Source: Altibacter lentus
GTDB lineage: Bacteria > Bacteroidota > Bacteroidia > Flavobacteriales > Flavobacteriaceae
Direction: 5' to 3'
DNA length: 64,000 nt
NCBI RefSeq assembly: GCF_000746845.1
Contig: NZ_KN050846.1
Span: 2,558,963-2,622,962, forward strand
Within the stretch, counting starts at the first letter, position 1; every line of letters begins with the position of its first letter. The position numbers were made by a program, and so were the translations under genes. Below the pieces are notes generated by a model. It was not told where the DNA came from, ran no database searches, and saw only the letters and a list, made by a program, of their open reading frames with translations. Below, one piece after another: positions 18,526 through 28,263 of the stretch.

Positions 18526-18894
18526 ATGAAAAAAGTACTTTTATTGGTAACGGTCTTCTTTATGACCACCGCAGTCTTTGCACAAGATAAGAACGCCAGA
18601 GCCACGATCGAGGTGGATGGTATCTGTGGTATGTGTAAACAGCGAATAGAACGCGCGTCCTTAAATACCAAAGGAGTGAAATCGGCTGTATGGAGTGTTG
18701 AAACACATCAGTTAAGCCTTATCTTTGATGAGCGTAAAACCGATCTTGCCACGATCCAGCAAAACATTGCGAATGTGGGTCATGATACGCATGAGATCAA
18801 AGCAACTGAAGAGGCCTACAACAGTGTTCACGATTGTTGTAAGTATCGAAGCGAAGAAATTAAGGACGCCCACGGCAAGAAGGACAATAATTAA
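18526..18894 (+). CDS. Exported HMA-domain heavy-metal binding protein
   Basis: 122 residues. Signal peptide (MKKVLLLVTVFFMTTAVFA), then one HMA ferredoxin-like domain with a GICGMCKQRIE metal loop (CxxC), then a C-terminal tail with HDCCKYRSEE and DAHGKK. It differs from CopZ in being exported. It is probably a periplasmic copper carrier serving the neighbouring receptor and ATPase. The spacing of 85 bp and intervening hairpins leave open whether it is in the same transcript. Confidence 0.88.
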   Translation: MKKVLLLVTVFFMTTAVFAQDKNARATIEVDGICGMCKQRIERASLNTKGVKSAVWSVETHQLSLIFDERKTDLATIQQNIANVGHDTHEIKATEEAYNSVHDCCKYRSEEIKDAHGKKDNN

Positions 18895-19025
18895 AAGTTT
18901 GAGGGAAAGGGTTGACAGGAATATTAAGTAAACTTTAATATTTCGGCAGCAAATCTTATCATTCCTTTAAAATGAAGTAAAGTGGTCATTGTGTATCTTG
19001 AAGTGGAACCTTAAAACCACGAACA

Positions 19026-19346
19026 ATGAGACACGAAAAATTAATTCACGCCTTAGGTAACTGCATCAATCATTGTAACTATTGTGCCGATGCCTGTTTA
19101 AATGAGCCTAATGTAAAGGAAATGGTCAACTGTATTCGCACAGACCGTGTTTGTGCCGAAGTGTGTAGCACATTAAATCAGCTTTTGGCCATGGATTACA
19201 AAGATGTTGATGATCTGGTGCGCTACTGCATTAAAGTGTGTAAGGCCTGCGCCGAAGAATGTGGTCAACACGATCACGATCATTGTAAGCAATGTGCTGA
19301 AGCCTGCAACAATTGCGTTGCCCAGTGTGAAGCTTTTCTGGCATAG
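19026..19346 (+). CDS. Four-helix-bundle copper storage-like protein (DUF326/Csp)
   Basis: 106 residues with 16 or more cysteines arranged along helices: NHCNYCADACL, NCIRTDRVCAEVCS, YCIKVCKACAEECGQ, HCKQCAEACNNCVAQCEAF. This is the DUF326/Csp pattern in which Cys-lined four-helix bundles hold many Cu(I) ions. No signal peptide, so a cytosolic (Csp3-like) store is implied. It follows the copper-transport genes and is ended by a strong terminator, making it the last member of the metal region. Confidence 0.9.
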   Translation: MRHEKLIHALGNCINHCNYCADACLNEPNVKEMVNCIRTDRVCAEVCSTLNQLLAMDYKDVDDLVRYCIKVCKACAEECGQHDHDHCKQCAEACNNCVAQCEAFLA

Positions 19347-19399
19347 AACCAAATGCGGTTGTGTTCAGCAATATATCTTTCACTTAAAATTTTTAAACG

Positions 19400-19430
19400 A
19401 AAAAGGAGTTGTTTTACAGCTCCTTTTTTT
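19400..19430 (+). terminator. Rho-independent terminator after the Csp-like gene
   Basis: Stem GGAGTTG / CAGCTCC (one G-U pair) preceded by A's and followed by a run of seven T's. Confidence 0.75.
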
Positions 19431-19533
19431 GCGAAAAAAAATGTGAAACTTTTAGTTAAATTTTAGCCAACAAAAAAATCATCGTATTAAAAAACAATGT
19501 ACATTTACTTAGTCATTTAAATCAATATTCATT

Positions 19534-19629
19534 ATGGCAACACCTAAGTCAAACAGCAAGCCTTCTGCAAAGAAAGCACCAGCGAAAGCTCCTGCTAAGA
19601 AGGCTCCGACTGCTTCTAAGAAGAAGTAA
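19534..19629 (+). CDS. 31-residue Lys/Ala/Pro-rich histone H1-like peptide
   Basis: A short ORF starting ATGGCAACACCTAAG and ending AAGAAGAAGTAA. The peptide is built of alternating K, A and P with short repeats (KKAPAKAPAKKAPT), strongly basic, with no hydrophobic residues. This composition matches the C-terminal domain of histone H1 and the H1-like DNA-compacting proteins of several bacteria. A terminator follows ~50 bp downstream and a poly-A/T-rich leader precedes. It may bind DNA or RNA non-specifically; real translation is inferred from codon use and the flanking signals. Confidence 0.6.
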   Translation: MATPKSNSKPSAKKAPAKAPAKKAPTASKKK

Positions 19630-19680
19630 TTCGAAGGGGGTTTATTCCGATAAACCTTTTAGTCAGAAAATACCTAGTGG

Positions 19681-19705
19681 CCACCCTTAAACAAGGTGGT
19701 TTTTG
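19681..19705 (+). terminator. Terminator after the H1-like peptide gene
   Basis: Stem CCACCcTT / AAGGTGG with loop AAAC, followed by TTTTTG. Confidence 0.65.
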
Positions 19706-19717
19706 TATTTTTACTGC

Positions 19718-19930
19718 ATGCTTTTAAAACCCAAAATACTGTTATATATTATTACGGTGGCCGTACTCATCGCGGCTGTGGTATGGGAATACTATATGCA
19801 GCAATGGCTGTCTTACCAGCCTAATGGCGGCGCCAACGTAATGCGCGTTGATCTTTTTGTGATCTGGCCGGTGGTCATCACTCTGGTGGCGATCTCTCTT
19901 TTTAAAATCTTTAGAAAAGAGGACGCTTAA
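19718..19930 (+). CDS. Small two-segment membrane protein, unknown
   Basis: 70 residues from the ATG at 19718; the in-frame ATG at 19703 lies within the T-run of the preceding terminator and is less likely. Two hydrophobic segments (PKILLYIITVAVLIAAVVW and LFVIWPVVITLVAISLF) joined by a polar stretch, basic C-terminus. Not recognised. It stands alone between the H1-like peptide and the convergent groEL. Confidence 0.6.
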   Translation: MLLKPKILLYIITVAVLIAAVVWEYYMQQWLSYQPNGGANVMRVDLFVIWPVVITLVAISLFKIFRKEDA

Positions 19931-20016
19931 AAATCCTATACACAAATTGTTGTTATTCGTCGGCTCCAGCCCTGTATCAAAATGATTTCAGCATAAAAAA
20001 CAAGCCTTTTACAAAT

Positions 20017-20049
20017 GAAAAAAGGCCTTCGTTTTTCAACAAAGACCTT
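20017..20049 (-). terminator. groEL terminator
   Basis: Read leftwards, AAGGTCTTTG pairs over ten positions (two G-U) with CGAAGGCCTT and is followed by a run of T's. It sits ~45 bp beyond the groEL stop. Confidence 0.7.
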
Positions 20050-20091
20050 CTTTTAACAATTAACTTTTCTACTGTCTATGGCGACTGGCCA

Positions 20092-21732
<1,641 letters not shown>

Positions 21733-21852
21733 TTATGCTTCAAGCGGTCTGCCTTCAGCCGAATTAAACTATATTTTAGATGAAATGTTGATTTATTTAG
21801 AAACTTTAGTAATCGATACACTACAATGCAGATTACTTTTCGTTCGACACAA

Positions 21853-22128
21853 TTAGATAATTGCCAGAATATCGTCCTCTCTCATGATGAGATAGTCCTT
21901 GCCGTCAAATTTTAACTCACTACCGGAGTACTTTCCGTAGAGGACAACGTCACCAACCTTAACGGTCATTTTATGATCTTCTTTGCCTTTTCCTACGGCT
22001 ACTACTTTTCCTTTTTGCGGTTTTTCTTTAGCAGAGTCCGGAATATAGATACCGGATGCGGTCTTGGTTTCAGCTTCTTGTGGTTGCACCAAAACTCTGT
22101 CTGAAAGGGGTTGAATTTTTAACGCCAT
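21853..22128 (-). CDS. groS: Co-chaperonin GroES
   Basis: 91 residues, normal GroES length, with [25 protein letters not shown] and the C-terminal [26 protein letters not shown]. Caps GroEL. First gene of the groESL operon. The 130 bp upstream hold several palindromes (see regulatory entry) that may carry heat-shock control. Confidence 0.98.
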   Translation of the reverse strand: MALKIQPLSDRVLVQPQEAETKTASGIYIPDSAKEKPQKGKVVAVGKGKEDHKMTVKVGDVVLYGKYSGSELKFDGKDYLIMREDDILAII

Positions 22129-22169
22129 TTTTCGTATAATTTTTAGTTGTTAATTCATCTGTTTGTTGT

Positions 22170-22242
22170 CCTGTTAACAGGCAGAAACTATGCCATGGCA
22201 AAAAACTGACAGCTTTGCGACCGCAAAATGTCAGCTTGTCAG
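22170..22242 (-). promoter_or_regulatory. Stack of palindromes upstream of groES
   Basis: Three separate dyads lie between groES and the next gene: the perfect 12-mer CCTGTTAACAGG (22170-22181), the perfect 10-mer TGCCATGGCA (22191-22200), and an imperfect long dyad with arms CTGACAGCTTTGCG / CGCAAAATGTCAG (22206-22234), with one more TGTCAG at 22237. No CIRCE element is present. Position suggests operator or activator sites of a heat-shock promoter; the binding protein is unknown. Confidence 0.5.
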
Positions 22243-22260
22243 CAGTAAGATAAAAAACAC

Positions 22261-22620
22261 TTAATTAGGAAAGGCGGGACTGATAGAAAACTCTGGTCCA
22301 TCCCAGGTGAAGATGCCAATGATGGCTATGGTGACCAGACTTATACTCAATATTGATACAATAGTGTTGAAATAGGAGAATTTCCTGCTCTTTATTTCAA
22401 CTATGTCGGAAAGTGGTACGGAGAAACTACGACCGTTCTTTTTTAAAAGAATATTCGTCTCACCAATGGATAATAAGCGGGCTCTTTTCTTTCCCGTCTC
22501 TTTAAGGACAAATTCATATTTCTCATTCACTTCTATGTTCGATGTCTCAATGGTGGTCTTGTAGGTATAACAGCCTGAACATAGAAAAATTAGAACAAAA
22601 CTCAACGCAATATTTCTCAT
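22261..22620 (-). CDS. Small lipoprotein with C-terminal membrane segment, unknown
   Basis: 119 residues. Signal peptide with lipobox (LIFLCSGCYTYK). The middle (ARLLSIGETNILLKKNGRSFSVPLSDIVEIKSRKFSYF) resembles small beta-barrel protein folds that describe how a setting is stored, but I do not recognise a named family. A hydrophobic segment (IVSILSISLVTIAIIGIF) follows. It stands alone between groES and secG, with no operon partners. Confidence 0.65.
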   Translation of the reverse strand: MRNIALSFVLIFLCSGCYTYKTTIETSNIEVNEKYEFVLKETGKKRARLLSIGETNILLKKNGRSFSVPLSDIVEIKSRKFSYFNTIVSILSISLVTIAIIGIFTWDGPEFSISPAFPN

Positions 22621-22699
22621 ATCAAACTGCTTTTAAGAATAATAATGCCGGGGAGCTGTACAAAAACAAACTTAAATATAAGAAATTCAGTAAAATAAA

Positions 22700-22728
22700 A
22701 AAGCCTGCTCGTTTCTAAGCAGGCTTTT
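22700..22728. terminator. Terminator after secG
   Basis: Stem AAGCCTGCT / AGCAGGCTT, flanked by A's on the left and T's on the right, so usable in both directions. It sits ~20 bp beyond the secG stop. Confidence 0.8.
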
Positions 22729-22747
22729 ATAATAGTTTTTTTCGCTG

Positions 22748-23083
22748 TTAGTCGGCAGGATCTTCTGTCGTGTTACCGGCATTTGGATCGACCGGAATAG
22801 TGTTCTCAATAGCACCTTCATCAAAAACATCGGTTGCAGGAGCGGTATCGCTCATGATGGGAATGTTCGACAAGAGGATAAGGGCCAGTAACAAGGTGGC
22901 CAGGGTCCAGGTACTCTTGTCCAGGAAGTCTGTGGTCTTTTTTACACCGCCTAATTGCTGTGTGCCGCCACCTCCAAAAGATGAAGACAATCCGCCGCCT
23001 TTTGGGTTCTGTACCATGATCACTACTACGAGTAAAAAGGCTACGAAAATTATTAAGATCAAAAATATGGTAAACGTACTCAT
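22748..23083 (-). CDS. secG: Preprotein translocase subunit SecG
   Basis: 111 residues. Two membrane segments with the family core VVIMVQNPKGGGLSSSFGGGGTQQLGG between them and an acidic C-terminal tail typical of Bacteroidota. Accessory subunit of the SecYEG channel. It overlaps the end of the upstream gene by 4 bp (ATGA), so it is translated as part of the lptE-TPR-secG set. Confidence 0.94.
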   Translation of the reverse strand: MSTFTIFLILIIFVAFLLVVVIMVQNPKGGGLSSSFGGGGTQQLGGVKKTTDFLDKSTWTLATLLLALILLSNIPIMSDTAPATDVFDEGAIENTIPVDPNAGNTTEDPAD

Positions 23084-23955
23084 TGTTCTTCAGTATTTAT
23101 CAATTTTTTAATTGCCCGAATTTGGTCTGCAAAGAAACCACTTTTTTCGGGATATTTCAAAATTAAAATTTTATATGCTTGTATGGCTTTTAAATAGTTC
23201 TTTTGTTGCATGTACACCTTGGCCAATGTCTCTGTCATAAGTGCATCTGCGGGCTGTGTGAAGGGTTCTGCAAGATCTTTTCGGGGAGCAGCTTCAGAAG
23301 CAGGTTGCAGTTTCGGATTTTGCTGAATGAATTTCTCGATGAGTTCGAATTTCCGCTCTTTGTCCGAGGTATTTTCTTTTGCCGTTTTTTCTTCCGAAGA
23401 ACGATCAATAGGCTGCGCTTTGGTTAATTTCAACCATTCGGAGAACGAATGCGTATCCTCTTTTTTAAACTCTAAGGGTGCGTCAGGCTGAACAGTAGCT
23501 TCCTTTTTTTCTGCAGGTGTTTCCACGATTTCCTTTATGGATTCCAGCTTGCGCTGAAAGAGATTGGGATTTAAAATGGCTTCTGCTTTTTTTAGCTCCT
23601 CCTTCATCTGCCGGTCCAGGGCCAAACTCACCTCTTCGGAAACATCTTCACTTTTCACATCCAGGGTAAGCACATGTTCGTCGTGTTGCTGTATGGCTTC
23701 CGATATCTCATTCTGGATAAAATTTTGCGATGTGATATATTCGAAAAGAATGTCTCGGTCTGTGGTATAAGCAGCCGTGACCTTAAGCGCTTCGTTGTAT
23801 AAGAAGCTATTATTGTTCTTTAATCCTTTTAACCGGAGCGCACGTGCACTTTGAAAATAGGGATAGCGTTGGATCACGGTTTCCAATTCCTTGAGATCCT
23901 CTTTTTTGATTTCTTGAGGATGCGCCAACAGATATGTGTATTTTTTCGTGTTCAA
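23080..23955 (-). CDS. TPR-like protein between lptE and secG
   Basis: 291 residues, no signal peptide, charged and low-complexity in the middle (Lys/Glu-rich, residues ~130-215). The C-terminal ~50 residues (LAKVYMQQKNYLKAIQAYKILILKYPEKSGFFADQI) form one clear TPR unit, and the N-terminus (KEDLKELETVIQRYPYFQSARALRLKGLK) resembles another helical repeat. Conserved in place in Flavobacteria between lptE and secG; function unknown. Start is 4 bp from the lptE stop, and the end overlaps secG by 4 bp. Confidence 0.8.
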   Translation of the reverse strand: MNTKKYTYLLAHPQEIKKEDLKELETVIQRYPYFQSARALRLKGLKNNNSFLYNEALKVTAAYTTDRDILFEYITSQNFIQNEISEAIQQHDEHVLTLDVKSEDVSEEVSLALDRQMKEELKKAEAILNPNLFQRKLESIKEIVETPAEKKEATVQPDAPLEFKKEDTHSFSEWLKLTKAQPIDRSSEEKTAKENTSDKERKFELIEKFIQQNPKLQPASEAAPRKDLAEPFTQPADALMTETLAKVYMQQKNYLKAIQAYKILILKYPEKSGFFADQIRAIKKLINTEEQ

Positions 23956-23959
23956 AGGC

Positions 23960-24472
23960 TTACCAATTGGCTAAGGATTTATTGAAAATATCTTGTGTGA
24001 TGCGTTCAAAAATTTCTGCAATGGCATCATCGAGACGGGCTCCCGTGAGCAATGCCCCACCCGGATAATCAAAGTAAAAAGAGAAACGTTGCTCGAAATC
24101 CTTCTCAACGTCATTTGTATTATAGAAGCGAACATTCACGGCTATGGTAAGCCGGTTCTGTGCCGCAGTACTCTGCGAGGTAGCGGTAATAGGGGCAATA
24201 TAATACTCTACGATCTCGCCTTCGTACACCAGGTCGCCGTTAGAGGTTACCAGGTCTAAACTTGTCTGGTTCAACAAAAGGTCCTGAAGGTTTTGCGTGA
24301 AATCCCTCGCGATACCCGGTTCTACCTGTGCGGCCGTATTCTGAAAATAATTTACCTGAAAGGTCTTGGTCTTCGAGTAGTCGATATCGGCACCGGTAAG
24401 GGAATAGTATTTGCAACTTTGAAGCGGCAGCACAAAGAGGAATAACATAAAAATGAATTGCAACAGCTTCAT
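23960..24472 (-). CDS. lptE: LPS assembly lipoprotein LptE, Bacteroidota type
   Basis: 170 residues, lipobox LPLQSCKYYSLTGADI, followed by the LptE fold segments TKTFQVNYFQNTAAQVEPGIARDFTQNLQDLLLNQTSL and YPGGALLTG. It acts in the outer membrane with LptD in lipopolysaccharide insertion. It overlaps the sigma-54 activator stop by one base and precedes the TPR gene by 4 bp. Confidence 0.88.
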   Translation of the reverse strand: MKLLQFIFMLFLFVLPLQSCKYYSLTGADIDYSKTKTFQVNYFQNTAAQVEPGIARDFTQNLQDLLLNQTSLDLVTSNGDLVYEGEIVEYYIAPITATSQSTAAQNRLTIAVNVRFYNTNDVEKDFEQRFSFYFDYPGGALLTGARLDDAIAEIFERITQDIFNKSLANW

Positions 24473-25770
24473 TATAGATTGTATTGTTTTATTTTTCGGT
24501 AGAGGGTGCGTTCGGAGATCCCAAGTTCGTCGGCTGCATCCTTCCGTTTACCGCCGTATTTCTCTAAGGACTTTTTAATGAGTTCTAATTCTTTTTCCTG
24601 AAGGGACAGATTTTCTTCTTCTTCGATCTCTTCGGCAAAATCATAATTTCCTTTTTTGGTTCGGTTTTGCGAGGCATCGAATGCTTCAGAACCCGAAGAG
24701 GGGATGCTAAGAACTTCTACGTCCTGCGAGGCCGCTTCTTCCTCATCGACAATAGCGGCGAGTTGTTCCTCGTTATTGGTGTCTTCAGAATAGATCTTAT
24801 TGATAAGCGAAGATTGTTCTTCTTTTACTTTGGAAACATTGCCACTCTTCATCAACTCTAGGGTTAATTTCTTTAGATCGTTCACATCACGCTGCATATC
24901 GAACAAGACCTTGTAAAGAATTTCCCGCTCACTGCTAAAATCACTTTGTTCTTTTTTGGAATTGATCACCGCAGGCAGGTTGCTCCCTACATCCGGAAGA
25001 TAATGCTTTAACGTAGCATAGGATATATCTCTTTCCTGCTCCAACACCGATATCTGTTCGGCGACATTACGCAACTGACGGATGTTCCCGCCCCAGCGAT
25101 ATTGTAACAGCAGATCCACCGCATCGTCCTCAAGGCGAATGGTAGGCATTTTGTATTTTTGGGCAAAGTCTGAAGCAAATTTTCGGAACAATAAATGAAT
25201 GTCCTCACTTCGCTTTCGCAAGGGCGGGAGGCTGATCTCCACCGTGCTTAAACGGTAATAAAGATCTTCCCGAAATTTTCCCTTATCGATCGCTTCGTTC
25301 ATATTTACATTGGTCGCTGCCACGATACGTACATCGGTCTTTTGGGATTTGGAAGACCCAACTTTTAAAAATTCTCCGTTTTCCAGCACACGCAACAAGC
25401 GCACCTGGGTGGGCAAGGGAAGTTCGCCTACTTCATCCAAAAAGATCGTTCCTCCGTCGGCTACTTCAAAATACCCGCTTCGTGTGGCAGTAGCTCCTGT
25501 AAAAGCACCTTTTTCATGACCAAACAACTCACTGTCGATGGTTCCTTCGGGGATCGCACCACAGTTCACGGCAATGTATTTACCGTGTTTGCGGTGGGAC
25601 AAGGAATGGATGATCTTGGGGATGCTTTCTTTCCCCACGCCGCTCTCGCCGGTTACCAGCACCGAAATATCTGTAGGAGCCACCTGAATGGCCTTTTCTA
25701 CCGCGCGATTTAGCTTAGGGTCATTCCCTATAATACCAAATCGTTGTTTTACTGCCTGTACACTTTCCAT
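24472..25770 (-). CDS. Sigma-54-dependent transcriptional activator without receiver domain
   Basis: 432 residues from the internal Met (MESVQAVKQRFGIIGNDPKL); a longer frame to 25827 would overlap miaB and is rejected. AAA+ domain from the start: Walker A GESGVGKE, GAFTGA sigma-54 contact loop, Walker B GGTIFLDEVGEL, and arginine-finger region. A ~130-residue acidic linker is followed by a Fis-type helix-turn-helix (KDAADELGISERTLYRKIKQY). No input domain, so activity must be controlled by expression, the linker or a partner. It starts 3 bp after the miaB stop. Confidence 0.9.
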   Translation of the reverse strand: MESVQAVKQRFGIIGNDPKLNRAVEKAIQVAPTDISVLVTGESGVGKESIPKIIHSLSHRKHGKYIAVNCGAIPEGTIDSELFGHEKGAFTGATATRSGYFEVADGGTIFLDEVGELPLPTQVRLLRVLENGEFLKVGSSKSQKTDVRIVAATNVNMNEAIDKGKFREDLYYRLSTVEISLPPLRKRSEDIHLLFRKFASDFAQKYKMPTIRLEDDAVDLLLQYRWGGNIRQLRNVAEQISVLEQERDISYATLKHYLPDVGSNLPAVINSKKEQSDFSSEREILYKVLFDMQRDVNDLKKLTLELMKSGNVSKVKEEQSSLINKIYSEDTNNEEQLAAIVDEEEAASQDVEVLSIPSSGSEAFDASQNRTKKGNYDFAEEIEEEENLSLQEKELELIKKSLEKYGGKRKDAADELGISERTLYRKIKQYNL

Positions 25771-25772
25771 AC

Positions 25773-27221
25773 TTATCTTTTTTCTGAATAGCCTACAGCG
25801 GTTCCTATCAAGGTCGCCGTGGTACAATCTTCAATATGCACATTTACGAAATCGCCAACTTTGTAGTGTTCCTTCGGAAAAACAGCTACCGTATTTTGTG
25901 GGGTCCTTCCGCTCCATTGAAGGTCACTTTTTTTTGATTCTTTTTCTATCAATACCTCTACAGTCTTACCTAAAAATTGTTGTGTACGGTAGGCTGAATG
26001 TTGCTGCTGAAGCGCTACGATCTCGGTAAGCCGACGTTTTTTTGTTTCTAAAGGAACATCGTCTTCCAGTTTACGTGCGGCTAAGGTTCCCGGTCTTTCA
26101 GAATACATGAACATGAAACCAAAATCGTATTTTACATACTCCATAAGCGATAAGGTGGCTTTGTGGTCTTCTTCGGTTTCGGTAGGGAAACCGGTGATCA
26201 TGTCTTGGGAGATCGCACAGTCCGGAAGGATCTCCCGAATACGGTCGATAAGGTGCATATATTCCTCACGAGTGTGCTGACGATTCATTTCTTTTAAGAT
26301 ACGGGTGCTTCCGCTTTGTACGGGGAGGTGTATATAATTACAAATATTTCGGTATTTTGACATGCTGTGAAGGACGTCTTCGGTCATATCCTGGGGATTA
26401 CTTGTTGAAAACCGAATACGCATGTGCGGTTGGGCTTCAGCAACCATTTCAAGCAATTGTGCAAATCCGGTTGCCGTGGCTCTTTGCATTTCGGTCGCAT
26501 GCTTGTAATCTTTTTTGAGTCCGCCACCATACCACAGATAACTGTCCACATTTTGTCCCAGCAGCGTGATCTCCTGGTATCCTTTTTCGGCTAGATCATT
26601 CACTTCGGCAATAATACTTTGCGGATCACGGCTTCGTTCGCGCCCTCTGGTAAAGGGAACTACACAAAATGTACACATATTGTCGCAGCCACGGGTAATA
26701 CTCACAAAAGCCGTAACACCATTTCCTCCCAGACGCACCGGTGCGATATCACCGTAGGTCTCGTCCTTGGATAAGATGACATTTACGGCATCACGACCTT
26801 CTTCTACCTCCTGCAACAAATTGGGAAGGTCCTTATACGCATCAGGACCCACGACCATGTCCACGATCTTTTCTTCGTCAAGGAACTTTTCTTTCAGTCT
26901 TTCGGCCATACAGCCTAAAACACCTACTTTCATTTTTGGATTGATGCGTTTAACCGCATTGTATTTTTCCAGACGCTTGCGTACCGTTTGTTCGGCTTTA
27001 TCCCGTATCGAGCAGGTATTTACCAAGACCAGATCTGCATCCTCCAGACGATTGGTCGTATTAAAACCTTCATTTGCCAGAATAGAGGCCACGATCTCAC
27101 TGTCGCTAAAGTTCATTTGACAGCCGTAGCTCTCAATGAATAACTTACGACGATTTTCGGGTCGCTGCTCTAAAACCAGCGATTGGCCTTGCTGGGATTC
27201 ATCAATGATTTTCTCTTCCAT
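25773..27221 (-). CDS. miaB: tRNA-2-methylthio-N6-isopentenyladenosine synthase MiaB
   Basis: 482 residues. N-terminal UPF0004 domain with cluster-binding Cys in [22 protein letters not shown] and [10 protein letters not shown]; radical-SAM motif [23 protein letters not shown]-terminal TRAM domain. Adds the methylthio group to i6A37 of tRNAs reading UNN codons. Leftward transcription continues into the activator gene, lptE and secG. A TAnnTTTG element lies ~70 bp upstream. Confidence 0.96.
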   Translation of the reverse strand: MEEKIIDESQQGQSLVLEQRPENRRKLFIESYGCQMNFSDSEIVASILANEGFNTTNRLEDADLVLVNTCSIRDKAEQTVRKRLEKYNAVKRINPKMKVGVLGCMAERLKEKFLDEEKIVDMVVGPDAYKDLPNLLQEVEEGRDAVNVILSKDETYGDIAPVRLGGNGVTAFVSITRGCDNMCTFCVVPFTRGRERSRDPQSIIAEVNDLAEKGYQEITLLGQNVDSYLWYGGGLKKDYKHATEMQRATATGFAQLLEMVAEAQPHMRIRFSTSNPQDMTEDVLHSMSKYRNICNYIHLPVQSGSTRILKEMNRQHTREEYMHLIDRIREILPDCAISQDMITGFPTETEEDHKATLSLMEYVKYDFGFMFMYSERPGTLAARKLEDDVPLETKKRRLTEIVALQQQHSAYRTQQFLGKTVEVLIEKESKKSDLQWSGRTPQNTVAVFPKEHYKVGDFVNVHIEDCTTATLIGTAVGYSEKR

Positions 27222-27289
27222 AGGTCACTTCAAATACAATAGGTTCTTAGGATCGACAATTATAACGCCACCTTTTCAATTTGCACTGG

Positions 27290-27321
27290 CAAAGATACAA
27301 TTAAAATGATGTTTGTGACAA
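27290..27321 (-). promoter_or_regulatory. Candidate promoter for miaB
   Basis: Leftwards: TTG (27319-27321), 21 bp, then TATCTTTG (27290-27297). Close to the TTG-N19-TAnnTTTG consensus. Confidence 0.5.
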
Positions 27322-27374
27322 ATTGGCAGATTTCTTTTTTGTAAATTTAAGGCATCATTTTTAGCCAACCGACC

Positions 27375-28166
27375 ATGGAACATCCTATTTTTTCAAAAAT
27401 TGAAAATGCCAACAAACCCGATTTTGGGGACATCCTATCAAAGAGCTTCGAACTTTTTAAGAAGGTTTGGGAGCAAGCGTTGTATCATGCGCTTATGAGC
27501 ATGGTAGTGGTCATTCCAATGATCCTTCTTATCTATATTCCTTATATAGCTTTTATCTTTTACATGGGAGGGTTCGATGGTTATAATTCTTACGATACCT
27601 ATGGCTATTACAATGAACCCGATCTAACACCTTATATTCCTGTACTTATACTTTATCTAATAGCAGTTTTTATTCTCATCTTTTTGGTGCAAGCTGTGGT
27701 CTACGGAATCACAGCCCATTTTATACGTGTTTTAAAAAAGGTAGATATGGGAACTACAGAGGACGTGGGAGGTTATTTCGATCTTATTAAAGGGAATTTT
27801 AAGAAATTGTTTATGCTTTCCCTCGCCACTTTCGGAATAGCAATTGCAGCAACCCTGGCTTGCTATCTGCCCATCTTTTATGTAATGGTCCCGCTGCAAC
27901 TGGTTGTTGTGTTCTTTGCATTTCATCCCGAATTGTCCGTTTCAGAGATCATTAAAGCGAGTTTTAAACTGGGTAACAAATACTGGTTAACGATCTTTGG
28001 ATTGATCATAGTAGCCGGATTGATCGCGCAGTTAGGGCTCCTGCTGTGTTTGGTAGGTGTTTTTGTCACTGCTTTTTTTGTTCATATTCCTATGTACTTT
28101 ATATATAAAGATACGGTAGGTATGGGTCTCGTGACCGACAGGAATACGACCCCAACCGGACTCTAA
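27375..28166 (+). CDS. Multi-pass membrane protein, unknown
   Basis: 263 residues with a soluble start (SKIENANKPDFGDILSKSFELFKKVWEQAL) and about five hydrophobic segments. A Tyr/Asp-rich loop (GGFDGYNSYDTYGYYNEPDLTPY) lies between the first two. Similar proteins are common in Flavobacteria and are often mislabelled as carotenoid monooxygenase; I see no catalytic motif for that. Alone on its strand between divergent miaB and topA. Confidence 0.75.
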   Translation: MEHPIFSKIENANKPDFGDILSKSFELFKKVWEQALYHALMSMVVVIPMILLIYIPYIAFIFYMGGFDGYNSYDTYGYYNEPDLTPYIPVLILYLIAVFILIFLVQAVVYGITAHFIRVLKKVDMGTTEDVGGYFDLIKGNFKKLFMLSLATFGIAIAATLACYLPIFYVMVPLQLVVVFFAFHPELSVSEIIKASFKLGNKYWLTIFGLIIVAGLIAQLGLLLCLVGVFVTAFFVHIPMYFIYKDTVGMGLVTDRNTTPTGL

Positions 28167-28236
28167 GCCTGCATGATTAAGGTCCTCTCAAACCCCTTAT
28201 TTTTAGGGGTGCTTCCGTTGTATTAAAAAAAATAGA

Positions 28237-28244
28237 TACTTTTG
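28237..28244 (+). promoter_or_regulatory. Candidate -7 element for topA
   Basis: TACTTTTG matches TAnnTTTG, 19 bp before the ATG at 28264. Confidence 0.45.
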
Positions 28245-28263
28245 TACCCCAAACAACGTGAAT

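Noticed and set aside
19681-19717. ATG at 19703 as start of the small membrane protein
   Set aside because: It falls in the T-run of the preceding terminator; the ATG at 19718 leads directly into the basic and hydrophobic start.
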